The position numbers were made by a program, and so were the translations under genes. The notes under the pieces are model-generated. The model did no database searches and was not told the DNA's origin. It was given only the letters and a program-made list of their open reading frames with translations. Positions 37,401 through 45,939 of a DNA stretch of 64,000 nt are shown here, piece by piece (the stretch's first letter is position 1; each line of letters opens with the position of its first letter). The DNA comes from Chryseobacterium rhizosphaerae (lineage in GTDB: Bacteria > Bacteroidota > Bacteroidia > Flavobacteriales > Weeksellaceae): assembly GCF_003385455.1 (NCBI RefSeq), contig NZ_QNUF01000004.1, forward strand, positions 124,001 to 188,000. The letters run 5' to 3'.

Positions 37401-39005
37401 CTGGGCAAATAACTGTTTGAAATATGAACTCAAATGCTGTGGTTTCTCACTCAGCACAGCTAACGGAACATCAAATCCCATTGACCCAATCGGTTCTTTA
37501 CCATGAGAAGCCATTTCTTTAATCACTCCGTCCAAATCTTCTCTGGAATATCCAAATGCCTTCTGATACTTAAAAATATCTTCTGTCTGAAGTTTATTGA
37601 ACCGAATTTTAGGGTTGGGTAATTCGGTGATATTAATCCTCATACTATCCAACCATTCCCGGTAGGGTTTTGAGGTACATATTTCTTTTTTCAATTCATC
37701 ATCACTGATGATTGTTCCTTTTTTCATGTCTACAAGAAACATTTTGCCCGGCTGAAGATGACCTCTTTTAATTATCTTTTGAGGATCCACAGACAGTGCT
37801 CCTGATTCGGATGCCATAATCACCAAATCATCCGATGTAATACAATATCGTGAAGGACGAAGTCCGTTTCTATCCAAAGTAGCTCCTATCATATCACCAT
37901 CTGTAAAGGAAATGGAAGCGGGTCCATCCCAGGGCTCCATCAAGCAGGCATGAAACTCATAGAAATCTTTTTTGTAGTGCTCCATCTGCTCATGTCCATC
38001 CCATGCTTCAGGAATCAGCATCATCATTGTATGAGGAAGCGACCGCCCCGAATGATACAACAGCTCCACCATATTATCGAGATATGAAGAGTCTGATTGT
38101 CCCGGTTTTGTTAAAGGGAGAAGCATATCCATTTCCTGAGGGGTAAAAAAAGGGCTTTGGAACATTTTTTCAGAAGATCTCAACCAATTAAGATTTCCGC
38201 CTAAAGTATTTATTTCGCCATTATGCGCTAAAAATCTAAATGGCTGTGCCAAGCTCCATGTGGGAGAAGTATTGGTAGCAAAACGGGAATGTACCATTCC
38301 AAATGCAGAACGAATTTTGGGATTGGTAAGGTCTTTAAAATAATTCCGAACCTGAATACTTCTCAATTGGCCTTTATAAATAAGTTTTTTACAGGAGAAA
38401 GAAGCCACATAAAATCCAATAGGATCATTATTGGTAATACTGATCATCTGATGAGAAATATAATTTTTAAAAATAAATAACTTTCTCTCAAAATCTTTTT
38501 CAGTATCCAGATCAAAAGGACGCTCAATAAAAAGCATCTCCATCACGGGTTCTACACTTTTCGCCAAATCACCAAGATCAATATTACTCACCGGAACAGG
38601 GCGATATCCTAATATTTTAAGATGCAGCTTTTCTGCAGATTGTGCGATGACCTCTTTACATTCTTCCCGAATAAAATTATTCTGAGAAAAAAATAACATT
38701 CCAACACCATAATATCCAGATTCTGGTAAATCTATCCCAACGTTTAATGCCTCATCATATAAAAGCTCATGAGGGATCTGGATTTGTATCCCTGCACCAT
38801 CCCCGGTATTACTTTCATATCCGGTAGCACCGCGATGCTCCATGTTCTCCAGCATGGTAATGGCATCACTTACAATCTTATAACTTTTTACTCCTTTGAT
38901 ATTCGCTACAAAACCAACTCCGCAGGAATCAAATTCAAATTCAGGCTCATAAAGACCCTGGTTTTTTGTAAAATTATCTGGATTTTTTTTTCGTGTTGTA
39001 TTCAT
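34476..39005 (-). CDS. gltB: Glutamate synthase large subunit
   Basis: 1509-residue glutamine amidotransferase/synthase that makes two glutamates from glutamine and 2-oxoglutarate. The amidotransferase nucleophile is Cys28 in FDSCGVGF, so a 27-residue propeptide should be removed. The central and FMN-binding domains follow (HILISGYDGGTGASP), with the 3Fe-4S Cys set CHLNTCPVG and the C-terminal beta-helix (GGKVIVLGGVGRNFGAGMSGG). Length is normal. It is the first gene of the gltBD operon. Confidence 0.96.
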   Translation of the reverse strand: MNTTRKKNPDNFTKNQGLYEPEFEFDSCGVGFVANIKGVKSYKIVSDAITMLENMEHRGATGYESNTGDGAGIQIQIPHELLYDEALNVGIDLPESGYYGVGMLFFSQNNFIREECKEVIAQSAEKLHLKILGYRPVPVSNIDLGDLAKSVEPVMEMLFIERPFDLDTEKDFERKLFIFKNYISHQMISITNNDPIGFYVASFSCKKLIYKGQLRSIQVRNYFKDLTNPKIRSAFGMVHSRFATNTSPTWSLAQPFRFLAHNGEINTLGGNLNWLRSSEKMFQSPFFTPQEMDMLLPLTKPGQSDSSYLDNMVELLYHSGRSLPHTMMMLIPEAWDGHEQMEHYKKDFYEFHACLMEPWDGPASISFTDGDMIGATLDRNGLRPSRYCITSDDLVIMASESGALSVDPQKIIKRGHLQPGKMFLVDMKKGTIISDDELKKEICTSKPYREWLDSMRINITELPNPKIRFNKLQTEDIFKYQKAFGYSREDLDGVIKEMASHGKEPIGSMGFDVPLAVLSEKPQHLSSYFKQLFAQVTNPPIDPIREKLVMSLTTIIGGNGNLLEEDKNFAHSIKLENPVINNNQLEKLRSVDTGRFQAKTIYTYFNARGKEGELKKAIDRICRYAVDAVDDGFEVIILSDRSLDSQHASIPSLLACSAVHHHLIRKGIRRKIGLVMEVGDVWEVHHFATLLGFGATAINPYLALASIRQMFDEGAFEEEDLVKLRDNYKKAVGDGLLKIFSKMGVSTLQSYHGAQIFEIIGLNKLVVNTCFTGAVSRIEGIGFDEIAKEALLKHQDAFKEDMESSLLDTGGIYQWRSNNEYHQFNPQSIHLLQQSAWNNDYDVFKKYSRLVNQQMGKATLLRGLLEFKNDRESIPLEEVEPIESIMKRFATGAMSFGSISWEAHTTLAIAMNRIGAKSNTGEGGEDEARYAPEKNGDNLRSSIKQVASGRFGVTARYLAEADEIQIKMAQGAKPGEGGQLSGDKVDSWIGKTRHSTPGVGLISPPPHHDIYSIEDLAQLIFDLKNANRHARLSVKLVSKAGVGTIASGVAKAKADHILISGYDGGTGASPLGSIRHTGLPWELGLAETHQTLIKNKLRQRVTLQVDGQMKTGRDLAIATLLGAEEWGIATSALIVEGCILMRKCHLNTCPVGIATQKEELRKKFKGKAEHLVNYFRFLAMEVREIMANLGFRTIDEMVGQSQCLERKTNTTFWKHQGIDLSRVLYKIKTDLPVIKSEDQDAGLGNSISWKMVEAAQYALQNNTSMEAGFDIKNTDRTVGTILSHELTKIYKSEGMNENSLLFNFKGTAGQSFGAFCNKGITMRLEGDANDYLGKGLSGAQLMIFPHKEAIIHANENSIVGNVALYGATSGKVFISGMAGERFAVRNSGATAVVEGIGDHGCEYMTGGKVIVLGGVGRNFGAGMSGGIAYVWDVNKTLEYHFNPDMADLESITEEDKGLIFNLIKEHSENTGSTLAEYIISDWDNSCKHFTKVYPREYKKVIENQINDIT

Positions 39006-39025
39006 CTACATATTCATTTTCATAT

Positions 39026-39033
39026 CAAATGTA
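39026..39033 (-). promoter_or_regulatory. Promoter -7 element of gltBD
   Basis: TACATTTG on the minus strand matches TAnnTTTG, 20 bp upstream of the gltB ATG. No convincing -33 element. The remaining intergenic sequence to 39239 is very AT-rich with no feature I recognise. Confidence 0.45.
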
Positions 39034-39239
39034 ATGAAAAGAACAATTCTAAAGAATATAAATTACATTTATTTCAATAAAATATATTCAAAGCATAATT
39101 TTACATAATAAAATAAAACAATAAATAAACATAATATCACAAACACAACAAATACATAGATATTAAACAATAGAAATACAAAATATTAATCTATAAATTC
39201 CAATCAATTAATAATAAAACTAAGTAATCTTTAGTAAAA

Positions 39240-39278
39240 AAAAGAAACCGGTACAGACTTATTCTGCACCGGTTTTTA
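39240..39278 (-). terminator. Rho-independent terminator of lysS
   Basis: A 13-bp stem (plus-strand 39245-39257 with 39263-39275) built on AAACCGGT / ACCGGTTT, with one wobble that pairs as G.U in the minus transcript, ends 20 bp after the lysS stop. Confidence 0.85.
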
Positions 39279-39297
39279 TTATTTATTTCGATAAAAC

Positions 39298-40995
39298 CTA
39301 TACCAGTTTCATCAAAAGAACTTCATCAATCTTATCAACTTTCACAAGGTTGTTCTTGGTCAAAGTCTTAGAAGCTTTATCCCACTTCTTCCCTGATAAT
39401 TGGCTTCTTTCTTTTACTTCTGCCAAAGCAATTGCATCTTCCTGAGAATTCAGAATTTCAAGAATTACTTTTTCATCTTCTCCTAATTCAATTTGAGGAA
39501 CGGTTTTCTCCGGTCTCATCTGAGGGAAGAATAGAACTTCCTGGATAGAAGCATTATTCGTTAAGAACATAATCAATCTGTCCATCCCAATTCCTAATCC
39601 TGAAGTTGGCGGCATACCATATTCAAGAGCTCTTAAGAAATCCTGGTCAATAAACATCGCTTCATCATCACCTCTTTCAGACAAGGCCATTTGAGATTCA
39701 AAACGCTCTCTCTGATCAATAGGATCATTAAGCTCTGAATAAGCGTTTGCGATTTCTTTACCACATACCATTAATTCAAAACGCTCCGTTAAACCTTCTT
39801 TACTTCTGTGTTTTTTAGTCAATGGAGACATTTCAATAGGATAATCTGTAATGAATGTTGGCTGAATGAAGTTTCCTTCACATTTTTCACCAAAAATCTC
39901 GTCGATTAATTTTCCTTTACCCATTGTTTCATTCACCTCAATACCGATAGACTTTGCGAAATCATATAATTCCTGCTCAGTTTTTCCGGTGATATCAAAA
40001 CCTGTAAATTTCAGAATAGCTTCTGTCATTGAAACTCTTGGATAAGGAGCTTTGAAATCTACATTATGCTCTCCAAAAGTAGCTGTTGTAGTTCCGTTTA
40101 CCTGGATAGCACAGAATTCCAATAATTTCTCCGTGAAATCCATCATCCAGTTGTAGTCTTTATAGGCCACATAGATCTCCATTGCGGTAAACTCCGGGTT
40201 GTGCGTTCTGTCCATCCCTTCATTTCTAAAGTTTTTGGAGAACTCATATACTCCGTCAAAACCACCTACGATCAATCTTTTCAGATACAACTCATTGGCA
40301 ATTCTTAAATATAATGGAATATCTAAAGCATTATGATGCGTGATAAACGGTTTTGCTGCTGCTCCTCCAGGAATAGACTGTAAAATAGGAGTTTCCACTT
40401 CAAAGTATCCGGCATCATTAAAGAAAGTTCTCATCGCATTGAACAATTTTGTTCTCTTCACGAAAATTTCTTTCACCTGTGGATTTACTGTTAAATCTAC
40501 ATAACGCTGTCTGTATCTTAATTCAGGATCTGTAAATCCATCGTGCACCACTCCGTTATCATCAGTTTTAGCCTGAGGAAGAGGACGCAAAGCCTTAGTA
40601 AGAAGGGTAAAGTTTTTCACTAAAACGGTCATCTCTCCTACCTGAGTCGTAAACAAAGTACCCTCAATACCGATAATATCACCGATATCCAAAAGGTGCT
40701 TGTAAACTTCGTTATATAATTCTTTATCTTCTCCCGGACAGATCTCATCTCTGTTAAAATATACCTGGATCTTACCCTTAGAGTCCTGCAACTCAGCAAA
40801 AGAAGCCTTCCCCTGAATTCTGCGGGACATTAATCTACCAGCGATCTTCACCTGTTTATTCTCAGAAAAATCCTGTTTTATAGATTCTGTCGTATCTGTA
40901 ATAGTATACTCCTCCGCTGGGAACGCATTAATCCCCATTTCAGTAAGCTTGTTCAGCTTTTCTCTTCTAATGATTTCTTGTTCTGATAATTGCAT
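39298..40995 (-). CDS. lysS: Lysyl-tRNA synthetase, class II
   Basis: Charges tRNA-Lys; 565 residues. It has the N-terminal OB-fold (VKIAGRLMSRRIQGKASFAELQD), class II motif 2 (RNEGMDRTHNPEFT) and motif 3 (GLGIGMDRLIMFLT). It is about 60 residues longer than the E. coli enzyme; the extra C-terminal part (from LNSQEDAIALAEV) is predicted helical and ends EVLLMKLV, as I recall for Bacteroidota lysS. It is monocistronic with its own terminator. Confidence 0.96.
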   Translation of the reverse strand: MQLSEQEIIRREKLNKLTEMGINAFPAEEYTITDTTESIKQDFSENKQVKIAGRLMSRRIQGKASFAELQDSKGKIQVYFNRDEICPGEDKELYNEVYKHLLDIGDIIGIEGTLFTTQVGEMTVLVKNFTLLTKALRPLPQAKTDDNGVVHDGFTDPELRYRQRYVDLTVNPQVKEIFVKRTKLFNAMRTFFNDAGYFEVETPILQSIPGGAAAKPFITHHNALDIPLYLRIANELYLKRLIVGGFDGVYEFSKNFRNEGMDRTHNPEFTAMEIYVAYKDYNWMMDFTEKLLEFCAIQVNGTTTATFGEHNVDFKAPYPRVSMTEAILKFTGFDITGKTEQELYDFAKSIGIEVNETMGKGKLIDEIFGEKCEGNFIQPTFITDYPIEMSPLTKKHRSKEGLTERFELMVCGKEIANAYSELNDPIDQRERFESQMALSERGDDEAMFIDQDFLRALEYGMPPTSGLGIGMDRLIMFLTNNASIQEVLFFPQMRPEKTVPQIELGEDEKVILEILNSQEDAIALAEVKERSQLSGKKWDKASKTLTKNNLVKVDKIDEVLLMKLV

Positions 40996-41117
40996 TTCTT
41001 ATTTTTCTAAAAGCGTACAAATTTAGTCATTTTTGAGGTGACCATCAATCGCTTTTTAAGAAATTTTTCAAATTGTAAGGATGAATGGTAAATTTTGCAA
41101 CTAAGATACGAGGACAT

Positions 41118-41174
41118 AAGAGTAAAGACAGGAGACAAGAGACTTGGAGATATGAGACTTTGAGACTTGAGATG
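41118..41174. repeat. Low-complexity GAGACTT-type spacer repeat
   Basis: Reiterated AGAC / GAGACTT / GAGAT words between lysS and rlmF. No credible gene on either strand. It resembles the other short spacer repeats in this window in style, not in exact sequence. Confidence 0.55.
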
Positions 41175-41264
41175 GTAACTGGATTACCAATCTCTTTACA
41201 ATGGTATAGAAATCCAATTCTGAACATTGCTCCTTCTCAGTAAATTTGCTTTGTCGTGAATGGA

Positions 41265-42221
41265 TCAGTTACACCGCAAATTGACCTCTGAGATTTTCAA
41301 CCAGTCTTTACGATTCTGTTTGGGAATAAATGTCCAGGCCAGTATTCTGCTTATTTTCTGTCCCTGAGCCATATCAATGATCTTGAACTCCACCACTTTT
41401 ATCTTTTTTAAAAGCGAACTAAGTTTATAAAGATTATCTTTTTTAGAAACAAGGCATGTAAACCAAAGAACCTGTGAGGAATACAACAAGCTCTCGTTAA
41501 TCATTTTTGTAATAAAGGCAAGTTCGCCCCCTTCACACCATAATTCTGTCTGCTGGCCTCCAAAATTAAGTAATGGCTTCTGGTTCCTGGAACGGTTAAG
41601 GTTTTTTGTTTTTCTTATATTTCCCTTCATGGCAGATTCCTGAGAATCATGGAAGGGAGGATTACACATTGAAAATGCAAAACGTTCTCCGGTAGTAATG
41701 ATATTTTTAAATATATGTTCGGAGTTTTTTTGATGTTTTAACTGAATAGCCGGTGAAAGATCAGGGTTTTGATCTAAAATAAGCTGAGCACTAGCTAAGG
41801 AATCTTCACTGATATCCGTTCCTGTCATGGTCCATCCATAAGATCTATGGCTGATCAAAGGATAAACAAGATTTGCTCCCACTCCTATATCTAAACCTTT
41901 TACAGAAGCGCCGGTAGGAACTTCATGGTGTTGTTCCGCCAACAGATCTGCAATATAATGTACATAATCTGCTCGTCCCGGAATAGGCGGACATAGGTTA
42001 GTGTCAGGAATATCCCAGTTTTTAACCTTATAAAAGTGCAACAGTAATGCTTTATTGAGCAGCTTAACTGCCTGAGGAATACTAAAATTAATGGTTACCG
42101 TCTGATAAGCATTAACAAAAACATACTGCTTCAGTTCCGGCACACAAGAAATGAGCTGATCAAAATCATAAGGATTACGATGCAGATTTCTTGTGTGCAA
42201 ACTGGATTTTTCAGTAGACAT
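41265..42221 (-). CDS. rlmF: 23S rRNA (adenine(1618)-N(6))-methyltransferase
   Basis: SAM-dependent N6-adenine methyltransferase of 318 residues acting on 23S rRNA position A1618. It shows the SAM-binding block VKGLDIGVGANLVYPLI and the catalytic NPPF motif (SMCNPPFHDSQESA). The RNA-binding N-terminus (LHTRNLHRNPYDFDQLI) is family-typical. It lies 3 bp after the cytochrome gene, so it may be read through from that promoter. Confidence 0.93.
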   Translation of the reverse strand: MSTEKSSLHTRNLHRNPYDFDQLISCVPELKQYVFVNAYQTVTINFSIPQAVKLLNKALLLHFYKVKNWDIPDTNLCPPIPGRADYVHYIADLLAEQHHEVPTGASVKGLDIGVGANLVYPLISHRSYGWTMTGTDISEDSLASAQLILDQNPDLSPAIQLKHQKNSEHIFKNIITTGERFAFSMCNPPFHDSQESAMKGNIRKTKNLNRSRNQKPLLNFGGQQTELWCEGGELAFITKMINESLLYSSQVLWFTCLVSKKDNLYKLSSLLKKIKVVEFKIIDMAQGQKISRILAWTFIPKQNRKDWLKISEVNLRCN

Positions 42222-42224
42222 ATT

Positions 42225-42599
42225 TTATTTCTTCTGACTTAAAATATACTCCACCATCTTTTTGGCATCTTCTTTAGATACCTGTGGATGGGCAGCCATA
42301 GGGACACCTCCCCAAACACCACTTCCGCCTTCTATAATCTTAGAAGCAAGCATTTCCATATCCTTTTCAGAATATTTACCCGCTATTTCCTGATATGAAG
42401 GTCCTATCATTCTCTCGCTAACAGAGTGGCATCCTGAACAGTCCAATGTTTCGATGATCTGATCACCTGAAAGATTAGATTTTGCAGGTTCTGAAACAAC
42501 AGCGGTCTCAGAAGATGCAGCCACATCTGCTGTATTTTCTTTTTTAGAACAGGAAAAGGCTAAAAAACCTAAGGCTCCTGCCAAAAATATTTTTTTCAT
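42225..42599 (-). CDS. Cytochrome c lipoprotein
   Basis: 124-residue lipoprotein: signal peptide MKKIFLAGALGFLAFSC (lipid Cys17), an Ala/Ser-rich linker and a class I cytochrome c domain with haem-binding CSGCH (Cys54, Cys57, His58). The likely axial Met is in GGVPMAAHP. It is an envelope electron carrier of unknown partner. The start overlaps the stop of the upstream small lipoprotein gene (TAATG). Confidence 0.88.
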   Translation of the reverse strand: MKKIFLAGALGFLAFSCSKKENTADVAASSETAVVSEPAKSNLSGDQIIETLDCSGCHSVSERMIGPSYQEIAGKYSEKDMEMLASKIIEGGSGVWGGVPMAAHPQVSKEDAKKMVEYILSQKK

Positions 42600-42817
42600 T
42601 ATTTCTTTGCTGTAGAGTCTGTTTTAGCAGCTTCAGGAGCAGGTGTAGCAGGAGTTGCAGCAGCCGGAGCAGCAGTCTTAGCCGTAGAATCTACTACAGT
42701 TGTTACTTCAGGTTCCGGAAGCATAGTGTTGCTGTCCTGTAATGAGTGATCTGTCTTTTTTGAACAGTTTACTACTAATAACCCTCCGATAAATGCGATA
42801 GCTAATACTTTTTTCAT
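42599..42817 (-). CDS. Small Ala/Pro-rich lipoprotein
   Basis: 72 residues: lipoprotein signal MKKVLAIAFIGGLLVVNC (Cys18), then a low-complexity tail rich in Ala, Thr and Pro with repeated DSTAKK-like ends. No known domain. It is translationally coupled (TAATG) to the cytochrome c lipoprotein, so the two probably act together or share expression. The function is unknown. Confidence 0.7.
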   Translation of the reverse strand: MKKVLAIAFIGGLLVVNCSKKTDHSLQDSNTMLPEPEVTTVVDSTAKTAAPAAATPATPAPEAAKTDSTAKK

Positions 42818-43008
42818 TTTTTTCTAATTTGGAAGCAAAAATATAAAAAATAAAGTTTTAAACTTATGACAAATGTTTTCTTTGAACATATTTTTTAAAA
42901 ACCAAGTATTTGAAATCAGCAGCTAGAAAATAATTCATTTTCCAGAGATATTTAAATTTCGTTAGTATTTTTGTTACACCAACCATTGAAACCCAATACA
43001 ATATTATT

Positions 43009-43464
43009 ATGATTAGAAAAAATGTATTAATTACAACCTTATTTGTAGTGCTAACTTCCCTCGCCTCATCTTGTGACAATTCATCACACGATGATCAGAA
43101 ATCAGAATATTCCGATGAAATAGAATCTGTATCTCTTTTAAAAACCACAAAATCATGGGATGGGACACCATATCCCAATTATCCGAATGGCCAGCCGGAA
43201 ATATCCGTTCTCAGAATTTCAGTTCCTCCCCATAAAGCTTTGAACTGGCATAAACATCCTGTTATCAATGCAGCGTATATAGAAAAAGGAGAAATTCAGA
43301 TTGAGAGAAAAGAAGACGGCAAAACCCAATGGATCAGACAAGGACAGGCTGTTCCCGAAATGGTCAATATCGCCCATAGAGGTAAAACCGGAGAAAAAGG
43401 GGCCACCTTAATTGTTTTCTATAGTGGAACCACAGATCTTTCTTTATCAGAACCGGTGAATTAA
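43009..43464 (+). CDS. Cupin-domain lipoprotein
   Basis: 151 residues with a lipoprotein-type signal (SLASSC) and a single cupin barrel. WHKHPVINAAYIEKGEIQIE gives the HxH and Glu metal-binding motif 1, and IAHRGKTGEKGATLIVFY stands for motif 2. Enzymatic function is uncertain. TATTTTTG at 42966-42973, 35 bp upstream of the ATG, is a candidate -7 element. It is divergent from the cytochrome unit. Confidence 0.78.
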   Translation: MIRKNVLITTLFVVLTSLASSCDNSSHDDQKSEYSDEIESVSLLKTTKSWDGTPYPNYPNGQPEISVLRISVPPHKALNWHKHPVINAAYIEKGEIQIERKEDGKTQWIRQGQAVPEMVNIAHRGKTGEKGATLIVFYSGTTDLSLSEPVN

Positions 43465-43542
43465 ATGATTTTTTGAACAGAATTTTTGAAATTTAATATT
43501 TATTCTAAATTGATATTAAAAAGATAATAGTAAATTTAAGCT

Positions 43543-44187
43543 ATGATTCTACTATCAAAAATTCTGTTTTTTACCAGTCATCACGGTTTTTATACTGTGA
43601 TCATTATCATTTTATTCTTTGGGTTACTTTCATATTTGACAAGAAAAGCATGGTTTCTTGCTCCTATTCTTCCTTTGGCCATTCTAAACGGATTTGGCGG
43701 ACAGTTTCTGAATGCCTGGTTCTTACATAAATATGGTGTGGAAAGTACAGCTATTATCACTTCTGATAAGGAAACCAATTCTACGCTAAATGACATGTAT
43801 ATCCATGATTACGAAGCTATTGTAAAGAAACAGGATGGAAAATATGTCTCCACTTTTTTTTCTACAACTTCGGCTTCCATCTACCCTATTGAAAATGCCA
43901 TCAGAATTCCAAGAATGGAAGAACCCTTTCCGGTAAAATATATCCCCGGATATGAAAAAAATATAGTTATTCTTTATAATCAATCCATAGAAGGACAGAT
44001 GGCTGTTAAATATTCAAAGCTTGCTCCGGTCAATTCTGCAAAGATCAAATATGAAGCAGACAGAACCAACAAAGATTTTATCCGGGAGTACATTTCAGCA
44101 TTGGAAAACTACCTAAACGATTATGATGATGAAACTTACGAAACAAAGTTAAAAGAACTCAAACAAGAGCTTGAACAGGTGGAATAA
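43543..44187 (+). CDS. Membrane protein of unknown function
   Basis: 214 residues with two or three hydrophobic segments in the first 65 residues, a soluble central part and a Glu/Lys-rich C-terminal helix (YDDETYETKLKELKQELEQV). I do not recognise a family. It is 78 bp after the cupin gene on the same strand and could share its promoter. The trp promoter lies 64 bp downstream. Confidence 0.65.
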   Translation: MILLSKILFFTSHHGFYTVIIIILFFGLLSYLTRKAWFLAPILPLAILNGFGGQFLNAWFLHKYGVESTAIITSDKETNSTLNDMYIHDYEAIVKKQDGKYVSTFFSTTSASIYPIENAIRIPRMEEPFPVKYIPGYEKNIVILYNQSIEGQMAVKYSKLAPVNSAKIKYEADRTNKDFIREYISALENYLNDYDDETYETKLKELKQELEQVE

Positions 44188-44251
44188 TAAAATGTAATAC
44201 TTATTTTTTTATTTTTTTAAAATTTTTTATTTTTTGTATTAAAAAAATTTC

Positions 44252-44259
44252 TACATTTG
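44252..44259 (+). promoter_or_regulatory. trp operon promoter -7 element
   Basis: TACATTTG matches TAnnTTTG exactly. A TTTG at 44233-44236 is a possible -33 element but the spacing (15 bp) is short. Transcription should start within a few bases of 44264-44267, so the leader mRNA has almost no 5' UTR. Confidence 0.6.
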
Positions 44260-44272
44260 TCTCATGTTAAAT

Positions 44273-44341
44273 ATGAGCAACAATATTTGGTGGTGGCTTT
44301 CAAACTCTTCGTCGGGTCTGGAGGTATTGTCATGTTGCTAA
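44273..44341 (+). CDS. trpL: trp leader peptide
   Basis: A short open frame reading MSNNIWWWLSNSSSGLEV then LSCC and stop, with three consecutive Trp codons at 44288-44296. An in-frame ATG at 44264 would add three residues, but transcription probably starts about there. The peptide gene lies between the trp promoter and a terminator-like hairpin upstream of trpE. It is therefore the sensor of a classical attenuator: ribosome stalling at the Trp codons when charged tRNA-Trp is scarce. AGCAACA (44276-44282) and TGTTGCT (44333-44339) can pair around the Trp codons. Confidence 0.85.
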   Translation: MSNNIWWWLSNSSSGLEVLSCC

Positions 44342-44375
44342 TCATACAGCAGAATTAATTTAAAATACAATATAT

Positions 44376-44409
44376 AGGCTTTGACGGATTCCGTTAAAGC
44401 CTTTTTTTT
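44376..44409 (+). promoter_or_regulatory. trp attenuator terminator hairpin
   Basis: AGGCTTTGACGGA and CCGTTAAAGCCT form the stem with a TT turn, followed by T8, 34 bp before trpE. UUCGUC inside the leader frame (44309-44314) can pair with GACGGA of the 5' arm, extended by G.U pairs. That is a candidate antiterminator that a ribosome stalled at the Trp codons would leave free. Confidence 0.8.
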
Positions 44410-44442
44410 ATTCCTTAATCTCACATAAAAATAAAACTACAG

Positions 44443-45867
44443 ATGTTTACTGATACTATCAAAATAAAAACCGTTTCGAAAAAAACATTAGGAGATCTTC
44501 ATACTCCAATGAATATTTATCTTAAAATCAGAGACAAATTCAGGGACACCATCCTTCTGGAAAGTTCTGATTCCAAAAGTATTGACAATAACTTTTCCTT
44601 TATTGCCATCAATGCGATTGCAGGAATTGAAGTAAAAAACCTCAACGAATTTGAAGTTAAACTTCCTAATTCCGCTCCTGTAAAACAATTAATCATGGAG
44701 CGTGACATTACGGAGATCTTTGAAAGTTTTCGTACCGTTTTCCAATGTGAAAAAACAGATGACCCTATCGAACAGACTGCTCAAAGCCTTTTTGGATATA
44801 CAAGTTTTGAGGCCGTGCAGTTTTTTGAAAATGTGAATCTGAAGGAGCAAAGCCCTGAAGTAGAGCTTCCGATCCTCAGATACCGACTGTATCAATATGT
44901 GATTGCCATCAACCATTTTAATGATGAGATGTATATTATTGAAAATCAAATTGACGGCATAAAATCTGAACTTCGCTTTTTGGAAAATATTATTAAAAAC
45001 CAGAATACCCCGGTTTATCCTTTTGAAAAAAATGGCCAGGAAACTTCCAATATTACCAACGAGGATTATATCGAATTGGTAAAAACGGCTCAAAAGCACT
45101 GCATGAGAGGGGATGTATTTCAATTGGTTTTAAGCAGAAGGTTTGAACAGAAGTTTAAAGGTGATGAATTTAATGTATATCGTGCTCTAAGAAATATCAA
45201 TCCTTCTCCTTATTTATTCTATTTTGATTACGGAAATTACAAACTATTCGGATCAAGCCCTGAAAGTCAACTGATTATCAAAAACAATAAGGCCATTATT
45301 CATCCGATTGCCGGAACATCCAAAAGAACAGGGAATTTTGAAACGGACCTGGAATCTATCGAAATATTAAAAGCTGACCCAAAAGAAAATGCCGAACATA
45401 CCATGCTGGTAGACCTGGCAAGAAATGACCTTGGAAAGCTTGGAAAAAATGTAACCGTTACCAAACTTAAAGAAATTCAATTATTCTCCCATGTTATTCA
45501 TATGGTAAGTGAAGTAACCGCTGATTTACCGGAGAACATCAATCCTCTTGAAATGGTTTCTGCAACTTTTCCACAGGGAACTTTAAGCGGAGCACCCAAA
45601 CACAGAGCTTTACAGCTTATCAATCAGTATGAGAAAGATTCCCGTGGATATTATGGAGGATGTATCGGGATGATTGGCTTGAATGGGACCTGTAACCAGG
45701 CTATTATGATCAGAACATTTTTAAGCAAGAACAATACCCTGTATTACCAGGCCGGAGCCGGAATTGTAGCTAAATCTGTTCCTGAAAATGAATTACAGGA
45801 AGTCAATAATAAATTGAATGCGCTGAAAAAAGCGGTAGAAAAGGCGGGAAAGATAGTTGAAAGTTAA
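44443..45867 (+). CDS. trpE: Anthranilate synthase component I
   Basis: Chorismate-utilising subunit of 474 residues that makes anthranilate with ammonia from TrpG, the committed step of tryptophan synthesis. The Trp feedback site LLES is at residues 38-41. The catalytic C-terminal half has GDVFQLVLSRRF, LFGSSPESQL, PIAGTSKRTG, LVDLARNDLGK and SGAPKHRALQLI. First structural gene of the trp operon, 34 bp after the attenuator. Confidence 0.96.
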   Translation: MFTDTIKIKTVSKKTLGDLHTPMNIYLKIRDKFRDTILLESSDSKSIDNNFSFIAINAIAGIEVKNLNEFEVKLPNSAPVKQLIMERDITEIFESFRTVFQCEKTDDPIEQTAQSLFGYTSFEAVQFFENVNLKEQSPEVELPILRYRLYQYVIAINHFNDEMYIIENQIDGIKSELRFLENIIKNQNTPVYPFEKNGQETSNITNEDYIELVKTAQKHCMRGDVFQLVLSRRFEQKFKGDEFNVYRALRNINPSPYLFYFDYGNYKLFGSSPESQLIIKNNKAIIHPIAGTSKRTGNFETDLESIEILKADPKENAEHTMLVDLARNDLGKLGKNVTVTKLKEIQLFSHVIHMVSEVTADLPENINPLEMVSATFPQGTLSGAPKHRALQLINQYEKDSRGYYGGCIGMIGLNGTCNQAIMIRTFLSKNNTLYYQAGAGIVAKSVPENELQEVNNKLNALKKAVEKAGKIVES

Positions 45868-45939
45868 AACCAATACACTAAACAGTATATCTGACCCAAC
45901 TACTCACTAACAATTGGCCAATCAAAAAAAAATAAAAAA

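Noticed and set aside
41045..41227. 60-codon frame on the minus strand between lysS and rlmF
   Set aside because: It is made largely from the low-complexity GAGACTT repeat and has no sensible protein pattern.
44689..45123. 144-codon frame on the minus strand
   Set aside because: Shadow of trpE, whose motifs are intact on the plus strand.
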